Below, piece after piece: positions 15,001 to 27,000 of a DNA stretch of 64,000 bases; the first letter of the stretch is position 1, and each line of letters starts with the position of its first letter. A program made the position numbers and the translations under genes. Location of the stretch: NCBI RefSeq assembly GCF_001940525.2, contig NZ_CP019437.1, positions 1,524,501-1,588,500 of the forward strand, given 5' to 3'. The notes beneath the pieces were generated by a model, which saw nothing but the letters and a program-made list of their open reading frames with translations, did not search any database and was not told where the DNA came from. Source of the DNA: Thioclava nitratireducens. GTDB lineage: Bacteria; Pseudomonadota; Alphaproteobacteria; Rhodobacterales; Rhodobacteraceae.

Positions 15001-18000
15001 CCGAGGGCGATGTGGCCGCCGGTGCCGAGGGTGTGCTGGTCAACGGCTCGGCCTCGGGTACGGTGCTGCACTTCACGGCGGCCAACTGGGATACGCCGCA
15101 ATACGTGACCGTCACCGCGATCAACGATCTGGTGGCCGAGGGTCGCGGCATCGTCCAGCTGCGCCATACCGTGACCGAGGGCGACAGCCGCGCCGACGAT
15201 ACCGGTTTCGACAATCTGGCCGTGCCGAACATGCTGGTCGATGTGATCGACGACGAAGTGGCCGAGCTGTTGATCTTCCCGGTCGACAACTCCTCGGCCA
15301 TCGATCTCGCGGGCGATACGATCGTGGCCGAGGCCGCGGCGCTTGCCGCAAATGACGGCTTTGCCGTGATGCTGAGCCGCGCGCCGACCGGCCCGGTGCA
15401 GGTGAACTTCGCGGTCGATGGCAACGTGACGCTGTCCTCGAATGTCGTGAACTTCGACGGCTCCGACTGGAACACCGCGAAATTCGTGACGATCGAGGCG
15501 GTGAACGACAGCGCCGATGAGGGTGTGCATTACGCTCGCATCCAGCCCTCGATCTTCGAAGATACGCGCGACGCCTTCCTTGGTGCGACCTATGCGGACG
15601 TGGCCGGTGGGGTCGCGGCGAACATCAACCGCGATATCAGCCAGCCGCGCAGCGCCGAGGTGCTTTACACCGCTGCCGATCTGACGATCCTGCGCCCGAA
15701 TACCGCGGTGTCCGAGATCTACACGCTCACGCTGGGCGGGATCGACTACGTGGTCGGCGTCGGAATCGGCGAAGTGGTGGCCGATCTCTCGACCGTCACC
15801 GAAGGCACGATCGTGGTCGATGCACGCCTCGATCAGACCGCGACCGCTGCGGATATCGCAGATGCCTTTGCGACGCTGGTGAATGCCGACGCCGAGCAGG
15901 CTGCGGCGATGACGGGCACGGGTGCCACGCGCAGCATTTCGGCGGCGGATGGCGTCTCCTTCAAGCTGCTGATCGAAACCAGCGATCCCGCCTCCGGCTA
16001 CCTCTTCACACCCACCGGCGACATCTATGTCTCGATCTCGGGCGACGCGTTCGAGTTCTCGAGCGATGAGCTGAGCGTCGATGCGGCCAGCAGCAAGCGC
16101 GCATACGACATCGTGGCCTTCCGCCTTGGCGCGTCGCTGGTGGACGGTACGCTGGCCGCCGATGGCACGCTGGTCGATGGCGCGACCTGGATCATCAAGC
16201 TCGACGGTCTGCAGGTGCAGGCAACCGCCGAATTCGGCGACACCATGAGCGACATCGTCAACAAGCTGGTCGCGCAGTTCGCGGGTGCCGATTACTCGGC
16301 CTCGGCGGGCTATCTGCAAGCGACGCTGCTGCCCTCGGTCGAAGGCGCGATCTATAGCCCGACCAGCGGCTCGAAGACCTGGACCATCCTCGTCGACGGG
16401 CAGCTCATAAGCTACACCTCGCAATCGGGCGACGAGCTGGGCGGCATCGCGGGCATCTCCGACGAGCTGGCGGCGCTGATCGACGCAGCCAATCTCGGGA
16501 TCACGGCGGTGGTCGATGCCAATGGCGCGATCACGCTGACCTCGTCCACGGCGTTCTCGCTGCTGCCGCTCGACAGCGAAGATGCCTCGATCGCGATTGC
16601 GAGCGATGCCAGCCTCACGCCGCCGAGCTACGATCCGGGCGAGATCTTCATCTTCCGCACCCCGGGCGCGGGGAGCATCGAGGCTTTCTCTATCGAAGTG
16701 CTGCGCAAGTCGAGCCCCGACGCGGCGAGCACCACGATCGGCGGCGATTATGTCAGCGTGGACGCGGTTAAATCGAAGACGCATTGGCAGCTTGCCCGCA
16801 TCGCCTTCGCGGCGCCGCTGACCCCGATCGTCATCCCCGAGGGCACGAGCCTCGCCTATGAGATCGGGACCAACATCACCAATGCCGAACTCGCGCAGCA
16901 ATTCACGCCCTACAGCTACGTCGTGGGCCGCAACGGCGACAATCTCGCGCCCGCGCCGCTCGATGTCACCGTGCTCGATGACGACGCGCCGACGGTGGAG
17001 ATCATCCAGACGGGTGGCTCGACCGATCTGGCAGAACGCGCGCCGGGCGATGTGCAGGTCGTGGACAGCTTCTCGATCGTGTTGACCGGTGCGCTGAACG
17101 GCAACAACACGGTCCGCGTCGATGTGACCCCGCTGCCGACCCGCACATACAATTCGCTCGACGCGTTCAACGCGGATGCGAATTTCGGCGAGAACGAACT
17201 GGTACAGGTTCAAGTCGCAGCCCCGCTCGCCGCGCTGTCGCTGGCAGGCGAGGCGGTCGCGGGTGAGACCTGGCAGGTCACGCTGTTCGACGATGTGGCG
17301 CTACGCGCTGGCGCCCAGATCGTCAGCTACACAGTTCAGGCGGGCGACGATCTCGATGCGGTTGCTGCGGGCCTGATCGCAGCGATCAGCGGTGTGTCCG
17401 GCTACAGCGCCATGCTCACCGCCGATGGCGCGATCGAAATCGCGATAGCGAGCGGTCGCTTCTTCGTCGAGGTCGGCATCGCGGGCGACAGCCAGGGCAG
17501 CATCGACACCCGCACCGTGCAGGACTTCAACTTCGCCAATGTCCTCGAATTCGAGATGATGGGCGTGCCCACGGCGGGCGAGGTCTGGACGGTCAACTTC
17601 GACGGCCAGAGCTTCTCCCACACGGTGAGCGCGGATCAGTCGCTGTCGAACATCGCTGCCGCGCTGGGTGCGCAGATCAACCTCGCGAATGATGCGGCCA
17701 CCGCGAATGGCGATCCGCGCGCCTATGAGGTGATCGTCGACGGTCGGGTTATCTCGATCCGCGAGCTGGCCGATCCGGAGGCGGATTACGCGGCCTCGGC
17801 CTCGGTCAGCGGCCAAAAGGCGGGCGAGATCGTGGCGCGTCAGTTCGTCGAGTTCGATGCGGCCAACTGGATGATCCCGCAGAAGGTCACCGTGCTGGCG
17901 CTCGACGATACGATCGTCGATGGCGGCGATGCGCAGGTCTTCGGCGCCTTCAACGACCGCGTGAACTCGATCCGCGGCCCGGTCTCGATCATCGGCGGCG

Positions 18001-21000
18001 AGAGCGATACCGACGTCTCGCTGCGCGTGCCGGTGCTGCTGCCGGGCGAGACGAACATTCCGCTGGCCGATGGCGTGACCGGGACGGTGACCGGTGGCGG
18101 CACGGTGATCACCATCGATCCCGAAGAGCTGACCCATGTGAACGGCGATTACGGCGAGCGTCCCGGCTTCGATCCGCGCATCAACGACACCGCCACGATC
18201 TATGACATCGCGACCATCGATCCCGATGGCACGCTGAGCGGCCGTGTCGATGTCGCGAGCGTCTCGGAAGACATCCTCTCGCTCGTCAACGATGAGGGCA
18301 TGACGCTCTCGCTGATGGTCGGCGCGCAGGATGCGGTCGAAGAGGGCTATGTCTGGTTCTTCGGCACCCCCGATCAAAGCGATCTTTCGCTGATCGACTG
18401 GCTGACGGCTTCGGTCGATCTGGCGGGCGACGTGACCGCCTTCGAAACCGTGACCGTGACTCTCGACGGCACCGACTTCAGCTACACGCCGGACACGGAG
18501 CACGCCTATCGCTCGATCGTGCTGCGCGAACTGGCTGCGCTGATCGACGCTTCGGCCGAATACGAGGCGGTGGCGACCGTGAACCTGCTGGGCGAGACCC
18601 GCCTGCATGTGAAGCGCGCGGATGCGGTCGCCTTCGATATCGCGGTGACCACCTATACGGGCCTGACCTCGACCATCGGCGGCGCGCCGGTGCAGAGCCT
18701 CTACAGCGACGCGAATATCCACTGGACCACGGCTGCGTTCCACCTGATCCAACCGCCGGTGAGCGGCGCGAGCTGGGCGCTGACGATCAACGGCGCGGCC
18801 ACGCCAGCTTCGGTCACTGCCGATGGCAGCTTCGGCTCGGTCACCCAAGGGTTGGCGGCGCGGATTTCCTCGGTCTATGCGCCGGTCGTCTCGGGCAGCC
18901 AGATGGTGCTGGAAAGCACGCCGCCGGAAGGGTTCGACACCGATCCGGGCGCGCTAGTCACCTATGCGCCTGTCAATCCGAACCTGCGCGTGGACGAGGC
19001 CGAGCAGGTCGACACGCTCACCGTCTTCAACAACGAGAGCCCGGCCATCGACAGCGGCGTGCTGACCGAGAACCATCTCTCGGGTCTGGGAATGGGCGGC
19101 GACACCTATATCGGCGGCGAGCTGATCGCGGGCGGCGTCAGCTATACCGGCCTCGAAGTGGTCGATATCCGTCTGGGCCGCAACGTCGACACCTTCACGG
19201 TCGAGAGCACCCATCGCGGCAAGACCATCATCGACAGCGCCGACGGCAATGACGTGATCTACGTGAAGACCACTGCCGGTCACACGATTATCCGCACCGG
19301 CAATGGCGACGATCAGGTCTATATCGGCTCCGATCAGGGCGTGGTCGACCAGATCACCGGCCTGCTGATCGTCGACATGGGCGCGGGCGAGAATGACCGT
19401 CTGCTCCTCGATGACAGCGCCGACCTGAACGACAACGTCCTCGTGCTGGACGGCGCGCGCGTGGCCGGGCTCGATATGCCCTCGGTGGCCGAGCGTATCC
19501 AGATCGAGACCCGCGGCACCGGCGGCAGCTTCACGCTGGCTCTGCCGGATGGAACGCCGGTCACGGTGGCCTTCGATGCGGATGCCGCGGCGATGAAAGC
19601 GGCGATCGACACGGTCTTTGCCGATTACGGCACCGATGCGGAGGTCAGCGTAGAGGCGACCGATAGCGGCTATATCTACACCGTCATCTTCGGCGGCCCG
19701 ACCGGGGGCGTTGATCTGCCCGACCTGATCGTCGATGCGAGCGGGATCACCAGCGATGCGAACACCACCGCCAATATCGAGGTCACCGAAGTCATCAAGG
19801 GCACCACCGATCCGGGCCTGAACCAGATGCAGGCGATCACCATCGCGGCCGAGGGCGGCACCTTCACGCTGGCCTTCATCGTGCCGGATGTGCTGGGCAA
19901 CATGGATCTGCGGATCTCCGACCCGATCGCCTATGACGCGACGGCCGAAGAGATCGCCGCGATCCTCGAGCCGATCCTGAACCCGAATAACAGCCGTCCG
20001 TTCCTGCCCTACACCAAGAACTTCGCGGTCGACCGCTTCGGCGACACGATCTACCTGACCTTCCAAGGCGCGCTGGCCCAGACCACGGTCGAGGCTGTCG
20101 ATACGCGCGGTCTGACGGGCGATGTGCTGGAGGCGCGCATCGATATCGCCGAGCCGAGCGCGGGCGACACCTTCACCATCGATCTGACCGATCTCGCGAC
20201 GCCGCTGTTCGACGATGCCTTCCCGGGCGACTTCGCACTGTCCTCCTTCGCCTATACCGCGCTGGCGGGGGATACGGCGGCGGATGTGGCCACGGCGCTG
20301 GCAGCCCAGATCATGGATGCGCAGGGTCCGAACATCATCGCCCATGTCGAGGGCACGGTGCTTGTCATCAACTCGCGCTCGGGCGAGCGGATTTCGGTCG
20401 TGGTCAATGGCGGCGACCCGGCGCTCGACTATCTGCTCGGCCCGCTGGGGATCCAGGCCGATCTGGCCACGCTCGAGACCCGGATGGACGGTGTCGATTA
20501 CTACGGCGTCGAATATCTCGAGATCGGGATGGGGGCAGGCAATGACGTGATCAACGTGCGCGGCACCACCGCCCATACCACGCTGAACCTCGGCGCGGGG
20601 GACGAGCGGATCTATGTCTCCTCCGAGGCGGGCTTCGGGCTCGACACCGACACGACCTTCCTGACCGGCCATCTGCTGAACATCGAAGGCATGCTCAACA
20701 TCGAAGCGGGCACCGGTCGCCACAAGCTTATGATCTCGGACGAGGCGACGGTGCAGGGCGACGGCACGACCGATCTGCGCGCCGAAATCACCGATGATCG
20801 CGATGCCGCGCTGGCCGCCGCCGCCGCATGGGGCGACGATACCGAGCTGTCGAGCGTCAACGAGATCTTCGTCGTCGGTATCGCGCCCGCGCCGATCACC
20901 TATGGCGCGGACGCGGCGGGCAACTTCCTGGGTGGCATCACCTACTGGACCGGCTTCGGCGCCGATGCGATCGCCATCGACGGCACCCATGCGCGTGACA

Positions 21001-24000
21001 TTGAAGGCGGCCGCGAGCTGACGGTTCTGAACACCGGTCTGGGCAATGACGATGTGACCGTGGATCTGCAGGCGAGCGAGGACGGGGCCTTCGTGCTCAA
21101 CACCCAAGGTCCGCATGACGCGAATTATGAGCCCGATTGGGGCTATGCCCGCGACTATCTGGAATTCGCCGATGACGATGTCGTCGATGCAGCACTCAGC
21201 ACGCTGCCGTTGATCATCTTCGGCGGTCAGGGCGATGACCGCATCACCTCGGGTCTCGCGAATGACATCGTCTTCGGCGATCGCGGTCGGATCGACTATC
21301 TCACCGCGGATGGCACGGGCTATGCGCTGAAGCTTGGCTCGGGCGGCCCGGATCACGTCAATGACGGTACCGATGTCGCGCCCTCGCTGATCTACACGAT
21401 CGACCCGACCATCGGCGGTGCGGACACGATCACCACTCTTGGCGGCGACGATATCGTGCTGGGCGGCGTCAATGGCGACACGATCACCACCGACGGCGCA
21501 ACCGACAGCGGTACGGATATCGTGATCGGTGACAGCGGGTTTGTCGACTACGTTTCGGCTGACGGCGACCGCACCGATATCGACGAAATCGCCACCACCG
21601 CCGAGACCTATGGCGGCTCCGATCGGATCGTGACGGGCCTGGGCGACGATATCGTGCTCGCCGGTGAAGATGGCGAGACGATCATCGACGCGCTGATCGA
21701 CGGCACCCGCTCGCGCGACCGCGAAACCACCGCCGCGACGATCCTCGTCGAAGGCGAAGAGATTTCGGGCGACTATGTCGACGCGGGGCAGGGCGACAAT
21801 ATCGTGCTGGGCGACAACGGCCGGATCGTGGCCGCCACGGATGACGCGCCGCGCTTCGGCACGCAGCCGATCACGCTGGGCCTGATCGAGACGACCGCGC
21901 CCGAGATCGGCGGCGATGACGTGATCCTTGCGGGCATCGGCTATGACATCGTGCTGGGCGGAGCTGGCGGCGACGCGATCAACGTGAAGGTCGGTGAGGT
22001 CTACGCCGCAACCGACACCGACGCCACGCTGCATGACGCGGGCAATATCGTGATCGGCGATACCGGCTTCATCGACTGGGTCGGCCTCGATGGAGACGCC
22101 TCCGATATCGACGAGATCGCGACCACCGAGGATCGCTATGCCGACACCGGCGCGATGATCGGCGGCAACGATCTGATCGCTACCGGCGCGGGCCGCGACT
22201 TCATCATCGGCGGTACGGCGGATGACACGATCTTCGCGGGTGCGGGCAATGATCTGGTCTTCGGCGATCACGGTCGGATCGTGGCGCAGCCGGGTGGCGG
22301 CGTGGACGCAGGCCTGCTGCCGCTGAACCTGACCGAGCTCACCACGCAGTTCGACTTCTACTCGATCCTGCGAACCGAGAACGACGGCGGCGGGCGCGAC
22401 ATGATCTTCGCCGAGGATGGCGCTGATATCGCGCTGGGTCAGCAGGGCGCTGATGTGATCTACGGCGGCAATGGCGACGACGACCTGATCGGCGGCCATA
22501 ACCGTCCGGGCGGCGATGACGGCGCGGACCGTATCGACGGCAACGGCGCGGTACTGTTCGAGGATCGCCCGGTGATCAGCGCCTGGTTCGATCTGGATGC
22601 GCAGGCGCTCGACCCGAATGCGACCGACAATGACGTGATCCTTGGCGACAATGGCATCGTGATCCGCACCGACGCGGCCGAGAGCCTGCGCTTCCGGATG
22701 CTCGCCGATGGCACGCTGACGATCTATGACGCTGCCGATGACGGCACCGGCTCGAATGCGGGCGATGCGGCCCAGACCAACCCGACCGGCGTGGAAGAGC
22801 GGCTGATCGCCCTCTTCGATCACACCGACGCGACCGAGGCCAACCGGACTGATCTCTACGGCGCAGATTACCTCGCAGGCGGTGCGGATGACGATGTGAT
22901 CTTCGGCCAGCTCGGCGACGATGCGATCCAGGGCGACGGCTCGGCCACGTTCCGTGGGCTGCTGCCTAATGACACCGCCTATGACGCGACCGACAACGGC
23001 TACGCCACGCGCCTTGCCGACGGCACGCTCAGCGTGAACCCGACCCGCAGCATCAATGCCGCGCGCGACGGCGACGACTATATCGAGGCCAATGGCGGCA
23101 ACGACATCGTCTTCGGCGGGCTCGGTCAGGACGACATCATCGGCGGCTCCTCGGATCTCTACATCCATGACGCGCGCGCGACCGGTGACGGCTTCAGCCT
23201 CGATCTGCTGGCGACCGCGAATGTCACCGAGGCCTTCCGTCCCGACGGTGCCGATATGCTCTTCGGCGGTCAGGGCGATCCGGTGACGCTGAGCCGCAAC
23301 GACTATGGTCAGAGCGGTGCCAACGCCCATGCTCGCGACGCCGATGTGATCCTTGGCGACAACGGCCGCATCCTGCGTCTGGTCGGTGCGAACGGCTTCC
23401 TCGGCTTCAACTACGATACGCTCGATCCGGCGCGGGCCTCGGGTATCGCGGTCGGCGGCGCGGATCACGCCGACGCCTGGCTGGTGGTGCGCGCGGTCGA
23501 GCTGCTCGACTATCACACCGGCGGCCCGGATGTCTGGGGCGCGGCTGCGCTGGCCGACAATGGCGGCGCGGATGAAATCCACGGCGAGGGCGGCGACGAC
23601 GCGATCTACGGCATGACCGGCAATGACGTGCTCTATGGCGAAGGTCAGGACGACGATCTGATCGGCGGCTGGGGCCACGACTGGATTTCGGGCGGCACCG
23701 GTCAGGACGGCGTGCTGGGCGACGACGGTCGCATCTGGACCTCGCGCAATTCCTCGAGCTACGACGAGCCGCTTTACGCGATCGCAAGTGTCAGCAAGGA
23801 GACGATTTCGACTCCGGGTAAAATCCAGCAGGCCGATATCAACGTTCAGGGCGCGCTGAAGAAGACCGTGAACCTCACGCCCTTCTTCCTGACCGCCGAT
23901 GGCGAAACCGACGATCCGTTGCTCGATCCGGCCTATGCGGACGACATCATCTATGGCGGCCTCGGCGACGACTTCCTGCATGGCGGCGCGGGCGACGATC

Positions 24001-27000
24001 TGGTCTCGGGCGCTGAGGCGCTGGCCGAGGCCTGGTATCTCGCCTATCCGAACGACGCGCTGGCGCCGGGTGTGGCCGGCGTGCTGGTCCGCTCGGATTA
24101 CACGGTTCCGTTCTGGTCCACCGATCCGACGGTCACGCAAGGAAATGCGCTGGGCTACAACGCCTTCTACGCGGGCGAGTTCGCGGCCTATGACGAATAC
24201 AACCCGCGCGATGTGATCGTGATCGACGCCGCTGGCCATTACGTCTCGCTCTCCGAGGCGGTCGACGGTCTGGCCTTCTTCGCGAGCTTCGATCCGGCCG
24301 ATCCGGGCGCGCCGCAGGTCGGCACGCTCGAACAGGATGGCAGCCCGGTCTATAGCGATGGCAATGACGTGATCTTCGGCGATCTGGGCAATGACTGGCT
24401 CGTCGGCGGCACCGGGCGCGACCATGTCTATGGCGGCTGGGGCGACGATCTGATCGATGTCGATGACGACCATACCCGCGACGCGGATGGCTCGGCCCTT
24501 GGCGCGAACGACACGCCCGACACGTCGTCGAGCTATGAGGACATCGTCTATGGCGGTGCCGGTCGCGACATCATGATCGGCAACACTGGCGGTGATCGCC
24601 TGATCGACTGGGTGGGTGAGTTCAACAGCTACATCGTGCCCTTCGCGCCCTTCGGTGCCTTCACGATCTCCCGTGCGCTGGCACCGCAGATCCAGGAATA
24701 TCTCTACGATCTCTCGGCCTCCGACGGCGCCGATCCCACCCGCGCGGCCGATACTGGCGATTACAATGCCGACCGCAACGGCGAGCCGTGGGGCGAGCTG
24801 GGGCTGGTGATGCAGAAGGACGACGCGTGGCAGGATCAGACCGGCGCGCCGAATGACCCGCAGCCGGGCAACATCCCGGGCGGCCGCCGCGACGTGCTGC
24901 GCTCGGCCGATTTCAACGGCAATGGCGGCGGTCAGGACGCGAAGGGTTTCGCAGCCGATAGCGGGATCTGGACAGTTCAGGGCGGCGCCTTTGCGGTGAG
25001 CCCGGAAACGCTCGGCGGCGATGCTGTCTCGGTCTTCTATATCGGCGACGCGCTACCCAGCTATTTCGAGATGAAGGCGACCATCGTCGGCGGCAAGCCC
25101 ACGGCGGGTCTGAAGTCGAACGCCTATCTGATCTTCGACTACCAGTCGCCGACCGACTTCAAATTCGCGGGCGTGAACATCTCGACCGACAAGTTCGAGA
25201 TGGGTATCCGCACCGCCGATGGCTGGATCGTGCTGGAGCAGACCCCGGTGCAGGCCAAGCCCGACACGCCCTATAACCTGCTCCTTGCGATCAACGGGCT
25301 GACCGCGACGCTGGTGATCGACGGGCAGGAATACTTCACCCATGTCTTTGACGCGCGAGTCGATCAATACGGCGTCACGCACGGGCTGAACTCGGGCTAT
25401 GTCGGGATCGGCGCGCAGAACTCGGTGACGAAGCTCGACAATATTGCGGTACAGGTGCTGCCACCGGAATTTACCCTTGATGAGACCGAGGACTTCACTG
25501 ATGGCATCGCGGATCGCTTCGCCACTGACGCCGCTTGGCAGATCGATGCGGGCGCGCTGGATGCTCAGCCTGCAGGAGCCCCCGCCATCGCGCTCGCCGA
25601 TCTGGTGATCGCGGAGACCTCTGTCACGCGGCTTGCAGCGCAGATCGAGACCAACGGTCGCGCGGGCTTCGTCTTCGACAGCTACACGGACGGGCGCTAC
25701 AAATACGCCATGATCGACACGGCCAACGACCGCGTCTCGATCGGCTATTACACGCAGCGCGACGGCTTCGTGGAAACTGCGAGCTACGACATCGCCATCG
25801 ATGGCGGACATTCCAACAAGGTCGAGATCACGCTCGCCCGCAGCACTGTCAGCCTCTCGCTCAACGGCCACGAAATTCTGGGCCACGCCTTCTACGCGCC
25901 CGTCGCCGACGGTGCAGTCGGGCTGATGGCCTTCGACGCGGCCAGCTTCGACGATGTGCGCCTTGCCACGAATGACCCGGCCTATTTCACGCCCGACACC
26001 GGCTCGCTGATCTACGACTATAATTCCGCAGGTCCGATCGCGATTGCGGATCAGGGCGTCACGACCCAGAGCCTCTATGTCGGCTCGGATGTGGTGATCG
26101 CCGATCTCGACGTGACCCTCAGCCTGATCCATGAGCGGCTGAGTGATCTGACCGTCACGCTGATCGCGCCGGATGGCACGCGGATCGAACTGTTCGCGGC
26201 GCTTGATGGTACGGCGATCGATACGCGCTTCGACGATGCGGCGGGAGAGAGCATCACCAGTGCCGCCGCGCCTTACGGCGTGACCTATCGTCCGGCGGGT
26301 GATCTGGCGGCGCTTGAGGGCAAGATGTCGGGCGGTGTCTGGACGCTGGAAATCGTCGACGGGGCGAAGCGCAAGACCGGCACGTTGGAAAGCTGGTCGC
26401 TGACCATCGAGGCGGCGCAGGCGCTCCATGCAGAAACGGTTGCGACCGCGCCGGAGGGCGCAGTTCTCGATGAAGCCCTTCTGGCCGAGGCCCGGGCGCA
26501 GGCGCTGGAAGAGATCGCGCAGGAACTGGGGCTGAGCGCTGAGGATCTCGCCAAGCTCGAAGCAGTGCAGATTTCCATCGCCTCGCTCGACGGCACGCTG
26601 CTGGGCTACACGACCGCGGGCGCGATAACGCTCGACGCGGACGGGGCGGGGCATGGCTGGTCGCTCGACGGCAGCGAAGGGCTGAACCTCGTCGATGCGC
26701 TCAAGCACGAATTCGGCCATATCCTCGGGCTTGCCGACGATAGCGACGCGGCGGCGTGGATGGACCCGACCCTTGCCACGCAGGAGGCCGCCGCGCCAGC
26801 GCCTGCATCGGTACCCGATAGTTCGACCGGTACGGCAAGCGACACGGCGACGACTACCAGCACAGCGCAGGATACCGCGACCAGCGACACCACCTCGGCC
26901 CCGAGCGCTGCCCCTGTCACCGATCCCGCGCCAGCAACAACCACGTCCGCGCGGGGTAATTCAGGTAATTCGGGTAAACAATCGCGCGGTGCAAAAGGCT

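Noticed and set aside
13704..24473. Long minus-strand open frames opposite the giant gene (for example 18954-24473 and 13704-17213)
   Set aside because: They are antisense reflections of codon bias in Asp/Gly-rich repeat DNA. Their translations are low-complexity His/Arg/Asp/Val-rich without domains, and the plus frame has clear domain structure.
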